Source: Siphonodentalium dalli
Taxonomy: Eukaryota; Mollusca; Scaphopoda; Gadilida; Siphonodentaliidae
Reading direction: 5' to 3'
DNA length: 64,000 nucleotides
Assembly: GCA_032622095.1 (NCBI GenBank)
Contig: CP136068.1
Coordinates: 159,921,465 to 159,985,464 of the forward strand
In this document: in pieces, positions 38,106 through 47,900 of the stretch
Layout: every line of letters begins with the position of its first letter
Numbering within the stretch: position 1 is the first letter of the stretch
Notes under the pieces: model-generated
Database searches by the model: none
What the model was told of the DNA's origin: nothing
What the model saw: the letters and a program-made list of their open reading frames with translations, nothing else
Position numbers and translations under genes: made by a program

Positions 38106-38450
38106 TCACACTCTCCCCTCTCTCTCTCTCTCATTCTCTTTCATTCCCTTTCTCACCCTTAACTTCCGTATCTCAATCCTAAATAATATTCCAATCAATC
38201 AAATCTATATATCCCGTCTGCTTTACCCCAAGTGATATTTTTGTCACTTGAGGTAACATTTATTCGACGAGGAGAGGACTTTAAAAAAAGCATTTCGATT
38301 GTTGTCCAATCCTCTTCATAAATCTATATATTTATACATGTATATTATGTTTATGTCATATGTTTGATTTTTTGAAATAAATATTGTTTACACCAAGGGG
38401 GCTGTAGCCCCCCCCCCCCCCCCCGTGCCCCCCCACTGGCGCCACCCCTG
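37332..38450. mobile_element. hAT-type non-autonomous transposon with 8-bp target duplication
   Basis: The ends are the inverted pair CAGGGGTGGCACCAG (left) and CTGGCGCCACCCCTG (right, reverse complement CAGGGGTGGCGCCAG). The direct flanks are GTAGCTCA at 37324-37331 and GTAGCTCA at 38451-38458, an exact 8-bp duplication. CAGGGGTGGC-type ends plus 8-bp duplications are the hallmark of hAT elements. The 1,119-bp interior has repeated gctccccgacagggggg motifs, a (CT)n run and a long C run, but no transposase, so it depended on one elsewhere. It lies in the intron between exons 4 and 5. The exact duplication indicates recent insertion. Confidence 0.9.
38073..38098. repeat. (CT)n microsatellite
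   Basis: A run of about 12 ct repeats, followed by ct-rich sequence to about 38155, inside the hAT-type element. Confidence 0.95.
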
Positions 38451-39164
38451 GTAGCTCACCGGAATGCATTGGATAACTTTCATTTGTTGAGCGCTGATTG
38501 GAGTATACAAATACAGTAAACATGATTTTCCCCATCGGGATGTTAGTTAACTTACTACAATTTATTTATATTGACTGCTCGGTAATTTATCCAATCCACA
38601 TGGCAAGATTTGCAAACTTTCTTGTAACTCAGCTTCGGATTCGGAGATAACTAAGATACCAATAACCCCCAAAAAAGCGAAATAGATCAAACAGACACAA
38701 CATTAAACAATGTAAACCGAAACAGTACTGGTATTTTGACTCCGAAGTCTCTAATTATACAGACATGTTCCATACAAGATTACCATGTACACTCTATCAC
38801 GACACAGCGGTGGTACGTTACTAAAATGATCCATCATCGTGCAACATTAACAACGACGACGCGAGAGGTATGTATTATATTGTACTACATCCATACATGT
38901 TACAACTTAACATTATACATATATAGTATACTAATGTACATAATTCTAAATTTCAAAATTAACCATTCAGAAACCTCGTGGTCTGCGCAATACGTTCTGC
39001 ATTTCAACATGTTAGAATCCACGGCCCCAGTTGTATCTTAAGCATGTCACCGTTACCGGTGATATGTTTACCCATGTATTATGTGGTGTTCCTGCCCACA
39101 AGGATATCTTTATCTTACAACAAAAAGCATTCGGCCAAGTGCTTTCACTGCCAGTACGCATCAC

Positions 39165-40490
39165 TAGAATCCCAACACGCTTCACTATAATGCCAGCACT
39201 CATCACTACAATGCCAGCACTCATCACTACAATGTAAGTACGTCTCACTACGGTGTCAACACGCATCACTACAATGTCGATCAGTACGTCTCACTACAAT
39301 GTCAACACGCATCAATACAATGCCAGCACTCATCACTACACTGTCGATCAGTACGTCTCACTACAATGTCAACACGCATCACTACAATGACAGCACTCAT
39401 CACTACAATGTCAGTACGTCTCACTATGGTGTCAACACGCATCACTACAATGACGATCAGTACGTCTCACTACAATGTCAACACGCATCAATACAATGCC
39501 AGCACTCATCACTACAATGTCGTTCAGTACGTATCACTACAATGTCGACACACATCACTACAATGTCGACACGCATCACTACAATGCCAGCACTCATCAC
39601 TACAATGTCGATCAGTACGTATCACTACAATGTCGATCAGTACGTATCACTACAATGCCAGCACTCATCAATACAATGTCGATCAGAACGTCTCATTACA
39701 ATGCCAGCACTCACCACTACAATGCCAGCACTCATCACTACACTGTCGATCAGCACGTCTCACTACAATGTCGATCAGTACGTCTCACTACAATGCCAGC
39801 ACTCATCACTACAATGTCGATCAGTACGTCTCACTACAATGTCAACACGCATCACTACAATGTCGATCAGTACGTCTCACTACAATGTCAACACGCATCA
39901 ATACAATGTCGATCAGTACGTCTCACTACAATGTCGATCAGTGCGTCTCAATACAATGTCGATCAGTACGTCTCACTACAATGTCGATCAGTACGTCTCA
40001 CTACAATGTCGATCAGTACGTCTCAATACAATGTCGATCAGTACGTCTCACTACAATGTCGATCAGTACGTCTCACTACAATGTCGATCAGTACGTCTCA
40101 CTACAATGTCGATCAGTACGTCTCACTACAATGTCGATCAGTACGTCTCACTACAATGTCGATCAGTACGTCTCAATACAATGCCAGCACTCATCACTAC
40201 AATGTCAGTACTCATCACTACAATGTCGATCAGTACGTCTCAATACAATGCCAACACGCATCACTACAATGTCGATCAGTACGTCTCACTATAATGCCAA
40301 CACTCATCACTACAATGTCAACACGCATCACTACAATGTCGATCAGTACGTCTCACTACAATGCCAACACGCATCACTACAATGCCAACACGCATCACTA
40401 CAATGCCAACACGCATCACTACAATGCCAGGACTCATCACTACAATGCCAGCACGCATCAGTAGAATGCCATCACGCCGCACTACATTAT
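39165..40490 (+). repeat. 21/25-bp compound minisatellite, stop-free in all plus frames
   Basis: Alternating units share cactacaatg: 25-bp gtcgatcagtacgtct-type units, and 21-bp gtcaacacgcat or gccagcactcat units. Between about 39900 and 40170 the 25-bp type runs nearly pure. All three plus frames stay open for about 330-400 codons, giving Ser/Thr/His/Tyr/Gln-rich strings. Because every frame is open and there is no splice or homology support, I do not call a gene. Intronic, between exons 4 and 5. Confidence 0.95.
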
Positions 40491-40855
40491 TTACCAGTGA
40501 GTGCCCGAAAAGAGGTGGTTCTTGGATTAGAGGGATCATCACAGGATTATTGGAACTGCTGATGACATCGGTTTATTTTCGGCCGGACATAAATATACCT
40601 TCCCATAAACGGTGCAAACACACAGTATATATGTCTTTCTGATCTTCAACACACGCATTTACACTGATTTGTATCGATAATGTTAAACGCTGTATTTAAC
40701 GTTAATCGACCTCCTCATTCGTGCTAAATTATTTTCAAAACTATTAAGACACAACATCATGATCAGGTTACGATCCTTTACTTCCCATGAGTTAGTGGTG
40801 ATGACGGTATTATTGCACTGATTGTAAACCTGTTGGTATCCTTACGTAGGTTCGA

Positions 40856-41110
40856 AGCTAAAATGCAAGTGAAATATGCTGAAAATTGCAGAATGAAGCA
40901 AATAAAGGCAGCTACAGATACTTGAATATAATTAATCACGATAACATGATGTTTTTGTATATGAAACTTGTAGAAATTCGAATTTAGAAAATATTATATA
41001 GCAATTAAATTGTTCCATACTCTACTCTTGAATGACTAGTGGTGTATAGGAATGAAGTTTCCCATATTTTGTATTTACTATATTACATGTATAGGAAACC
41101 ATGACCAATT
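40856..41110. repeat. Dispersed repeat matching the tail of the ORF1-like relic
   Basis: Closely similar to 47660-47900: aagtgaaatatgctg..aatggcag, aaggcagcta, gtttttgtatatgaaacttg, gaaattcgaatttagaaaat, ggtgtataggaatgaagttt. At 47.6 kb the same sequence continues directly from coding-like sequence, so this copy is a 5'-truncated insertion of the same retroelement-like family. Confidence 0.75.
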
Positions 41111-41687
41111 ATTTTGTTCAATTACACATTATCAACTCCAATGCATGATGAATGTCATAATTGTGGAGTCATAAACATATGCATGGACTACAACCCATCA
41201 TGTCTTGTTCATTTATAAATGTAACCAGTTTGGCTATTAAACGTTATTCGACAGCTGCATGCGTTCTCAATTATTTTCAAAATTGTTAAGACCAAGCATC
41301 AGGTTAATGTCATTTAATTCCCATTATGTTAGTTATGATGGTGGTATTCTTGTGGTTATTGTTAACATTTTAGTATCGTTGCATAGATTCTGACCCCTTT
41401 GCAGATAATTACTATCAGTTCGCGATGCGAAATCTTAAATGTGAATTTCGTTATCTTTAAATTTAACCCAACGAGGTGCTACCTTAGTGTACATCAGTTC
41501 ATGTGATTGGTATTGTACGTATCAAGGTGGCATGCTCCACAATGCGTACCCAAGACTATACGTCGCTTGCGTGGGGTTTAGTGGTTTATGGCTGACCCTG
41601 ACGTATCGTGGTACGAGTCACACTTGATCATTTATTAACAGCTGTAATGCCAGAACGCATCACTTGTATTTTCACAATATATTCCAG
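41111..41687. other. Intronic stretch before exon 5
   Basis: Partly continues the dispersed repeat (41100-41400 resembles 47900-48000 in places). No exon until the acceptor at 41686-41687. Confidence 0.35.
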
Positions 41688-41867
41688 GTATCTGTGGTAA
41701 AGCCTGTAAACATCACTTGGATATCCATATATGAAACATATAACGCCGGTGGTGTCACATCGGTCGAAGCATTAGCACCCGACACCTCGTGGATCGAGAT
41801 ATGGAGTACGCCTACAGCACAACTAATCACACAATCAAGAATTTTCAACATAACGCCCAGCACGCCG
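41688..41867 (+). CDS. Exon 5: FBXL4-like module core
   Basis: A 180-bp exon, phase 0 at both ends (acceptor tattccag, donor GTAAGT at 41868). It encodes 60 residues beginning VSVVKPVNITWISIYETYNA. It continues GGVTSVEALAPDTSWIEIWS and ends QSRIFNITPSTP. The block 'I.IYETYNxGxVxxxxAL...W.xIW' is the second signature of this module type. The frame continues exactly from any of the four exon 4 donors. No transmembrane segment is present. The antisense frame here is also open but is a shadow. Confidence 0.85.
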
Positions 41868-43393
41868 GTAAGTCGGGGTTAAGACAAAATATGTATATAC
41901 AGTCCTTACGCCCTCCATCAGTGTGTCCAGAATAGAAGCTCATTACCCATGGACGTTTATAATCTTATATATATATATATATACTTATACTCTGTATTTC
42001 CTTCAATAATGAAGAGTTACGAAACACATAGGTAATATATATATACATATAAAATAACTAAGAAACGGAGTTTACAGGTATAAGATATGTTGCATATGTG
42101 GTATGATATTATACTATTTTCAAACTACACTTGTTTAGCTTGTTCGCTTGTTGCTGACTCATTAATATGGACTGACCTAATCACGTAATCTGTAAAGCCC
42201 TTAATCAACCTATCTTCTATCTTGCCATCCGGCCGTACATAACCTAGTGATGTGAGTTGAGGACATGTGAGGTGCAGCTCATGTGGAGGTCGTTTTAAAT
42301 GCGTGTAAATTATGTTTATGAGCTGAAGACAATACACTGCCAAGCATCCAGAAGGAATAGTTATCTTCACATTTTGTACATTTCAAACGGACGTTACCAT
42401 CCAGCCAAATCATTGCATGTTCTGCATTCCACAAGTGTGTTTGAACCTATCTATACCATGTGCCGGTTTTGACCAATCATTGAACGTCGATATAGGGGGT
42501 GAACTATAGTTGGTAGCATTACTTCAGACGTTTGTAGAATCACAGTTTTGACTCAAATCCTCATGGATCAATATCGCTAAGCACAAACTGACAAGATTGA
42601 TGCATATTTGACTGATACCATATCTCAACAAAGATCGCAGTATGTATTAGTGTATTGCCGTTTAATATATCGGAAACATCTAATTTAACACATTATTGTC
42701 CGCAGCTCACAAGTAAGTCACATCACAAGTGTATATATGTGAGTAATGCCGTTAACAGTTTTGGTTTCCGATCGAAAACTAAAGACTTGATGATTTGATT
42801 TGAACCAACGTGTGTATGTATATCAGATAAGCAGACATGCCAAGTTCGAATATGGCTTCAGTCGAATGAGTATTGCATGAGTTACGGCCCTTCCTCGACT
42901 TAGAATTTGACCGATTACGTAACATGTTGGTTTCCGACCGATGACTCCAGTATGGATTATTTGATCCGAAGAACAGTTTGTGTTATCCAGCTAGAAATAC
43001 AGGAACGGTTCGAATGTGGGTTATGTCCAATTATGTTTACATGAATTACGGCCCTTTTTCGACTTATTGTTTAACCGCATATTGACATTGAACGTTTGGG
43101 TATATCAGATATTATTTGTCTGCTTAGTATAACGACATGATCGTACACACACTCGTTATATGATTACTTAACTATTTTATTTTCATGATGGATCGATCCG
43201 TTAATATCATTCATCAATCCACGTTCCAGACCGTTATTTATATGCCATAATATTTGGATGAGGGAGCGATCCGTCAACGACACTCATTGTACTTGTCAAG
43301 TCACGTGCTAGACCGTTATCTGACTATATACGTATTACGTTTATGAACGAGGGAGCATTCCGATAATGACATGCATCGATCCGCGTAGGGAAC
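41868..43393. other. Intronic stretch
   Basis: (TA)n at about 41968-41986. A minus-strand open stretch at 42125-42370 (81 codons, GTG-started) looks somewhat protein-like but has no motif or splice context I can name. 42720-43090 contains two diverged copies of a block with ttacggccct and ggtttccgac/atcg motifs. Confidence 0.4.
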
Positions 43394-44400
43394 AATTATG
43401 AGTGTTTGTGGATACAATACCCGTGACACTATGCGTATGTTATAAGCACGTTTGGGGAGTCTGTGCTTCTGAAAGTGTTAGTACTTCGTACATACTTTAT
43501 ACCGTTTAACTTGATATCACACGATGTTGGTGCACCGAATAGACCACGAAAATGTCCTGATATCTTGAGAAATATCGAATGTTATCTTACAATTTAGCTA
43601 TTTTCCTCAAATACACGCGAAACGCCTAAGCAGTTTCCGATCTTGTATCCCACATGGCAACAAGTCGTATCATGGATAGCAAACGTGACTGCGCATGAGA
43701 TGTGTAGAGGTTCGCTTCGTTTGTAAACCCATATGATTGACCCGCCAATTAGCATAGATTAGTCCTATTATTTTCATAATGAGGCGAAACATCTATTGTA
43801 TCCATTCAATTGAGTAGCTTGCGATGATAATCCCGAAACACTAAATACAATCGCTTGAATTTCACAACTTCATTAAACGTTGATGACGTCAGTCATGTTG
43901 GTGACGCACCACTATGTCATATGTGCGATGCGTTATCTATGTACGACATACATGTAGTTCTCACAAATAACTACATTTTTGACGATAGTCTGTTGTATGA
44001 ATTGTGAGATAAATTGGCGATCACCAGTGTGTGTGTTTACGAGATATGTATTCAAGTGTTGCAACCTCTGTTGTGCTACATATCATCCCACCATCACGGA
44101 CTCGACGATATACAGACCAGAGACTGTAGCTCGTCTTGAGTGTGGATATCGGAAACACACATGCTGGTGATAACCTATATATGTTAATACCGTTATTGCT
44201 CCAAACTGTTCCCCCTGTTTGTGATATGAGCACCATATTTGCCACTCCAGAAATAAAATTATCAGAGTCCGTGCATATTACTCGAAACAGGCCTTGTGTA
44301 CAATTGTTCTTCGAAGGAATCTCGCTTAATTTAGTCTTGCCTATATCACCTTAACCCCAAACGCGTTGACATATTACTACATGTTGTGAAATTATTCAAG
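43394..44400. repeat. Dispersed repeat family, copy with intact TTAA site
   Basis: Second copy of the family at 36175-36640, longer and interrupted by extra sequence in the middle. At 44341-44362 it reads ctatatcaccttaaccccaa, which is the unoccupied form of the site where the piggyBac-type MITE sits in the third copy (45056-45456). Confidence 0.7.
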
Positions 44401-44929
44401 GGTTGCAAGGAATAACACTAGACCGAGGGTAGGTTCTAAATCACTGGTATGCATACGAGCGATGATATGTCCTGTATACATATTGTGGAGTAAGATACAA
44501 TATATATAATGTTGCGTCAACTAAAAGTAAAGAAGGTAATTGTTAGCTTGGCGGTGGAGTATAATATTTGATATGCTACTCACATAAAGGCTATGTATGC
44601 CATGTGATAGCTATGATGGAGTGCCTGGCAAGAGGTCTAAATATTATATATAGTTAAAATCACAGCAAAAACACCGTCATCACAGTTAACAAATGGGAGT
44701 ACAAAGATCGTAACCTGATATGGGCTATTATCAATTTAGAAAGTAATTTGGAGCGTTAGCAAAGGACTGAACGAAATTTATAGCCAAAGGGTTTAATTAG
44801 GAATTTAATAGTATACATGTATGTTGGTGGCGTACAGCAAGAAATAGTGAATGCATAATTATGTAGTGTTAAAAAGAAATGTAATATGTTAAAATAAGAA
44901 TTTCATCGATATCATCATCAGTTACACAT

Positions 44930-45640
44930 ATCTCGGTGACGAATCTCCAAGCTAAACTGATGAGAGTCCATGCATATTACTCGAGACAGGCTATGGGCAT
45001 GTGTTCTATTGTTCTTCGAAGGAATCGCGCTTAATGTAGTCTTCCCCATATCACATTAACCCTTTACCCAACAGAAGGGCCCTGTGCCAATGCATTCTCT
45101 TATATACGCGAGTCAACCATAGGTCGCCTCGCATATATAAGAGAATGCATTGGCTTAACACATTAAAAATTATAAAATTGTTAAAGAGTGTAAGAAAAAA
45201 TGGTAAAAAGTGTTAAAAAAAAGATTTTTTTTAGGCCAATGCATTCTCTTATATATGCGAGGCGACCTATGGTCGACTCGCATATATAAGAGAATGCATT
45301 GGCACAGGGCATAACTGTAACCATCACAATGTGGTCAATGAGCCGGTTCCAATGATATCCATATTTGTATGGTTCTATTGAGACAGACTGAAGATATTTT
45401 AGGCTGTTGAAGCTTTATTTGGCCGGTTTTGGCCGGTTTGTTGGGTAAAGGGATAACCCCAAACGCATTGACATTTTGTTGTATGCTATACTATGTGACG
45501 CTTGGCCTCTTCCCACACAAACCTTGAATTTGATGGATTCTTTGAAGAACCAAAGTAGTGAGGAACCAAACTATTTTAATCTATATTGGTATTTGGTTCA
45601 CGGTGAACCAAATTGAGAGCTGTTTTCTTAGAGTGTAGCA
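44930..45640. repeat. Dispersed repeat family, copy split by a MITE
   Basis: The left part 44930-45059 (gtgcatattactcgaaacag-like to ccccatatcacattaa) and the right part 45453-45640 (ataaccccaaacgcattgac ... gaaccaaattgagagctg) are contiguous in the other copies. The copy ends about 55 bases before the acceptor of exon 6, much as the 36-kb copy ends just before exon 4. Confidence 0.75.
45060..45452. mobile_element. piggyBac-type MITE, copy 1 (393 bp)
   Basis: The ends are CCCTTTACCCAACA and TGTTGGGTAAAGGG (14-bp inverted repeats starting CCC). Flanks are TTAA on the left (45056-45059) and ATAA on the right (one substitution from TTAA). TTAA duplications with CCC ends are the piggyBac signature. 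Inside are two ~69-bp near-perfect palindromes (45086-45154 and 45235-45303), both built on ccaatgcattctcttatata. There is no coding capacity. The paralogous unfilled site at 44341-44362 shows the insertion was precise. Confidence 0.92.
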
Positions 45641-45694
45641 CATGCATTCGACTTTTAAATGACTCCAAACTAATCACAATCCTATCTCTTTCAG

Positions 45695-45799
45695 TTGTCG
45701 TTCACGACGAATCAATTTCGGATCAATCTTGACTGTACACTGGCAGGGCAATACGGATATGTGGAAATAGATGCAATCCGTTTTGCAGGGACACAGTGA
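45695..45799 (+). CDS. Exon 6: C-terminal end of the FBXL4-like module, with stop
   Basis: The acceptor tctctttcag joins in phase 0 to exon 5. It encodes 34 residues, LSFTTNQFRINLDCTLAGQY then GYVEIDAIRFAGTQ, followed by TGA. 'TNxxRIxLD......YxEIDAIxxxG' is the closing strand pair of this module type, so the protein ends right after the domain. I saw no canonical AATAAA in the next ~400 bp, so a further spliced 3' exon is possible but not needed for the coding sequence. Confidence 0.82.
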   Translation: MSFTTNQFRINLDCTLAGQYGYVEIDAIRFAGTQ

Positions 45800-46395
45800 T
45801 TCGCTCAGTGATACATGAACTGGCATTATATACAAAATTGCATGTTCATATGGAGATGATTACGTTGAATAATTAGATCAATTGCTTGTGCAGAACAAAT
45901 TATGGTCCTTCGAATAGTCGAATAACGGTCTTCCCAATCACTTGTTAACAATATAGTTACAGACCGACACTCCTTAAAGTGACGTGAAACGCTCCGATAA
46001 AATAGAAATGGAGGATAATCTTGCGGATAGTAGCTATTTTATTTTGCAAATATTATATCCATATTAACAACACACACTGTCATTCTTATACTGTATCGTA
46101 ATTAAGTGTAGTGACTCTTGACGGCAAAGTCCTGTTCATTAATACTTTATCGCCAATAGTTGTGTCCCGAATCGGGAAGTAATCGGACTCAACAAAAACA
46201 ACAACAATAGCGGCGGTATGATGTTTGTTCCGACTTGGCAGGATAATCAGCCAGAATCAGGCCTTAGACATATTATAAAGCCGTACAATATTGACATTTA
46301 ATATCATATATCAACGCTTAACAGCACAGTGAGTTGGACAATAATTTTACTCCTGACAGAAACTCTATTCCACAACATTTGATTCTCCTATATTC
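45800..46395. other. Presumed 3' UTR and downstream sequence
   Basis: Follows the TGA of exon 6. No gene or clear polyadenylation signal was recognised. Confidence 0.4.
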
Positions 46396-47700
46396 GTGTT
46401 ATAACAATGCCACAAAAATGCGACCTAACGAGTTCAACATCCAGTAACAACGATAGAATGGACAAGGACAAATTTCCCAATGCCAAATCCAAAGTTGATG
46501 AACCACCAACAAAAACAAAGAACTGGATTCTGGTAGGACAGTTGTCAACAGGTTTATTCCAGATAAACAGGTGTGAACGTTCTCACACATTGATTAACCC
46601 TTTACCCAACAAAACGGCCAAAACCGGCCAATTAAAGCTTCAACAGCCTAAAATATCTTCGGTCTGTCTCAATAGAACCATACAAATATGGGTATCATTG
46701 GAACCGGCTCCTTGACCACATTGTGATAGTTACAGTTATGCCCTGTGCCAATGCATTCTCTTATATATGCGAGTCGACCATATGTCGCCTCGCATATATA
46801 AGAGAATGCATTGGCCTAAAACAAAACTTTTTTTAACACTTTTTACCATTTTTTCTTACATTCTTTAACAAATTTATAATTTTTAATGTGTTAAGCCAAT
46901 GCATTCTCTTATATATGCGAGGCGACATATGGTCGACTCGCATATATAAGAGAATGCATTGACAAATGGCCCTTCTGTTGGGTAAAGGGTTAAACTGTAA
47001 AACGTATTACTGACTTACTCAAATCAATCATCTGGATCTGGAAGATATGGAAGCTGCTATTTTTCCACTTGTAAAACTTGAAAATGTCAATACACTGATT
47101 GGCAATGTGAAAATCGAATGTGAATCTAAAACGTGTACACTGGAGTCTAAACGTGAAGGTGAAACATTTCATGTGAATGAAACATACGATGCAATGAAGA
47201 AAGAAATTTAAAGCATAAGACGTTAAGAGATGAAAACATCGCAAAATTATAAAAGGAAGTAGTCACGTACAAGACAAAATGAAATAATCTGGTACAACAC
47301 ACTAGACAAGAGAGTGTCATAATAAATGGACTCAAAGACGACTGTTCACAGGGGACAATTGGCGAGTGTATTGTTAAAGTGGTGGATTTGTGTAATAGTA
47401 AACTAAATCTCAAATTTGGGGCAAAAGATGTCAGCATTGCACATATACTGGGTGCATTTTCAAAAGATGTAAATATACCAACGATTGTCAAATATGTCAA
47501 CATAATTGACAAACTAGGTGTTGTGAAAGTTAGAAGAATGCTAAAAGGACGTGAAATAGTGGTAAAGGGGGACTTGACACCTAAAAGCAACATTCTTCTA
47601 AAAAGGCACAGGACAGTGGACAATTGGAAGATGCCTGGTCAGCTGCAGATAAAATTCTAGTGAAATATGCTGCAAATGGCAGAGTTAAGCGCAAAAAGGC
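46396..47700 (+). pseudogene. LINE ORF1-like (L1 ORF1p/transposase_22 type) relic, split by a MITE
   Basis: The start near 46407 reads MPQKCDLTSSTSSNND... and is cut at 46597 by the MITE. Coding-like sequence resumes after 46994. The best-preserved part, 47315-47635, reads VIINGLKDD, LCNSKLNLKFGAKDVSIAHI, VKYVNIIDKLGVVK and DLTPKSNILLKR. This pattern (HGL.., AHRLG, PIIVKF, ND.LTP) is the RNA-binding region of ORF1-type proteins of non-LTR elements. A frameshift near 47630 leads to WSAADKILVKYAANGRVKRK, the usual end. There are several stops and frameshifts, so it is inactive. No endonuclease or RT follows in the same orientation. Confidence 0.65.
46598..46989. mobile_element. piggyBac-type MITE, copy 2 (392 bp), inverted relative to copy 1
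   Basis: The ends are CCCTTTACCCAACA and TGTTGGGTAAAGGG, with perfect TTAA on both sides (46594-46597 and 46990-46993). The sequence is the reverse complement of copy 1 with scattered differences. It has two internal palindromes (46747-46815 and 46895-46962). It interrupts the ORF1-like relic, so it arrived after that element. Non-autonomous. Confidence 0.95.
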
Positions 47701-47900
47701 AGCTATATATTTGAATATAATTATTCACCAAAACGTGATGTGTTTGTATATGAAACTTGTTGAAATTCGAATTTAGAAAATAGTATATAGCTGATAAGTT
47801 ATGTTATACACTATTCATGAATGACTAATGATGTATAGGAATGCAGTTTCCCATATTTTGTATTTACTTTACACGTGGATGGGACTTTGAAGAATTATGT
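47660..47900. repeat. Tail of the ORF1-like relic (partner at 40856-41110)
   Basis: Continues from the coding-like end into a non-coding tail shared with 40856-41110 (gtttgtatatgaaacttgtt, gaaattcgaatttagaaaat). This marks the two as copies of one dispersed family. Confidence 0.75.

Noticed and set aside
39299-40562. Three long plus-strand open frames (329-398 residues) as a gene
   Set aside because: All frames are open because the tandem unit lacks stops. Composition is purely repetitive and there is no splice or domain support.
42125-42370. 81-codon minus-strand open frame between exons 5 and 6
   Set aside because: It starts only at GTG, with a TGA shortly upstream. No domain or splice context was recognised, though its composition is mildly protein-like.
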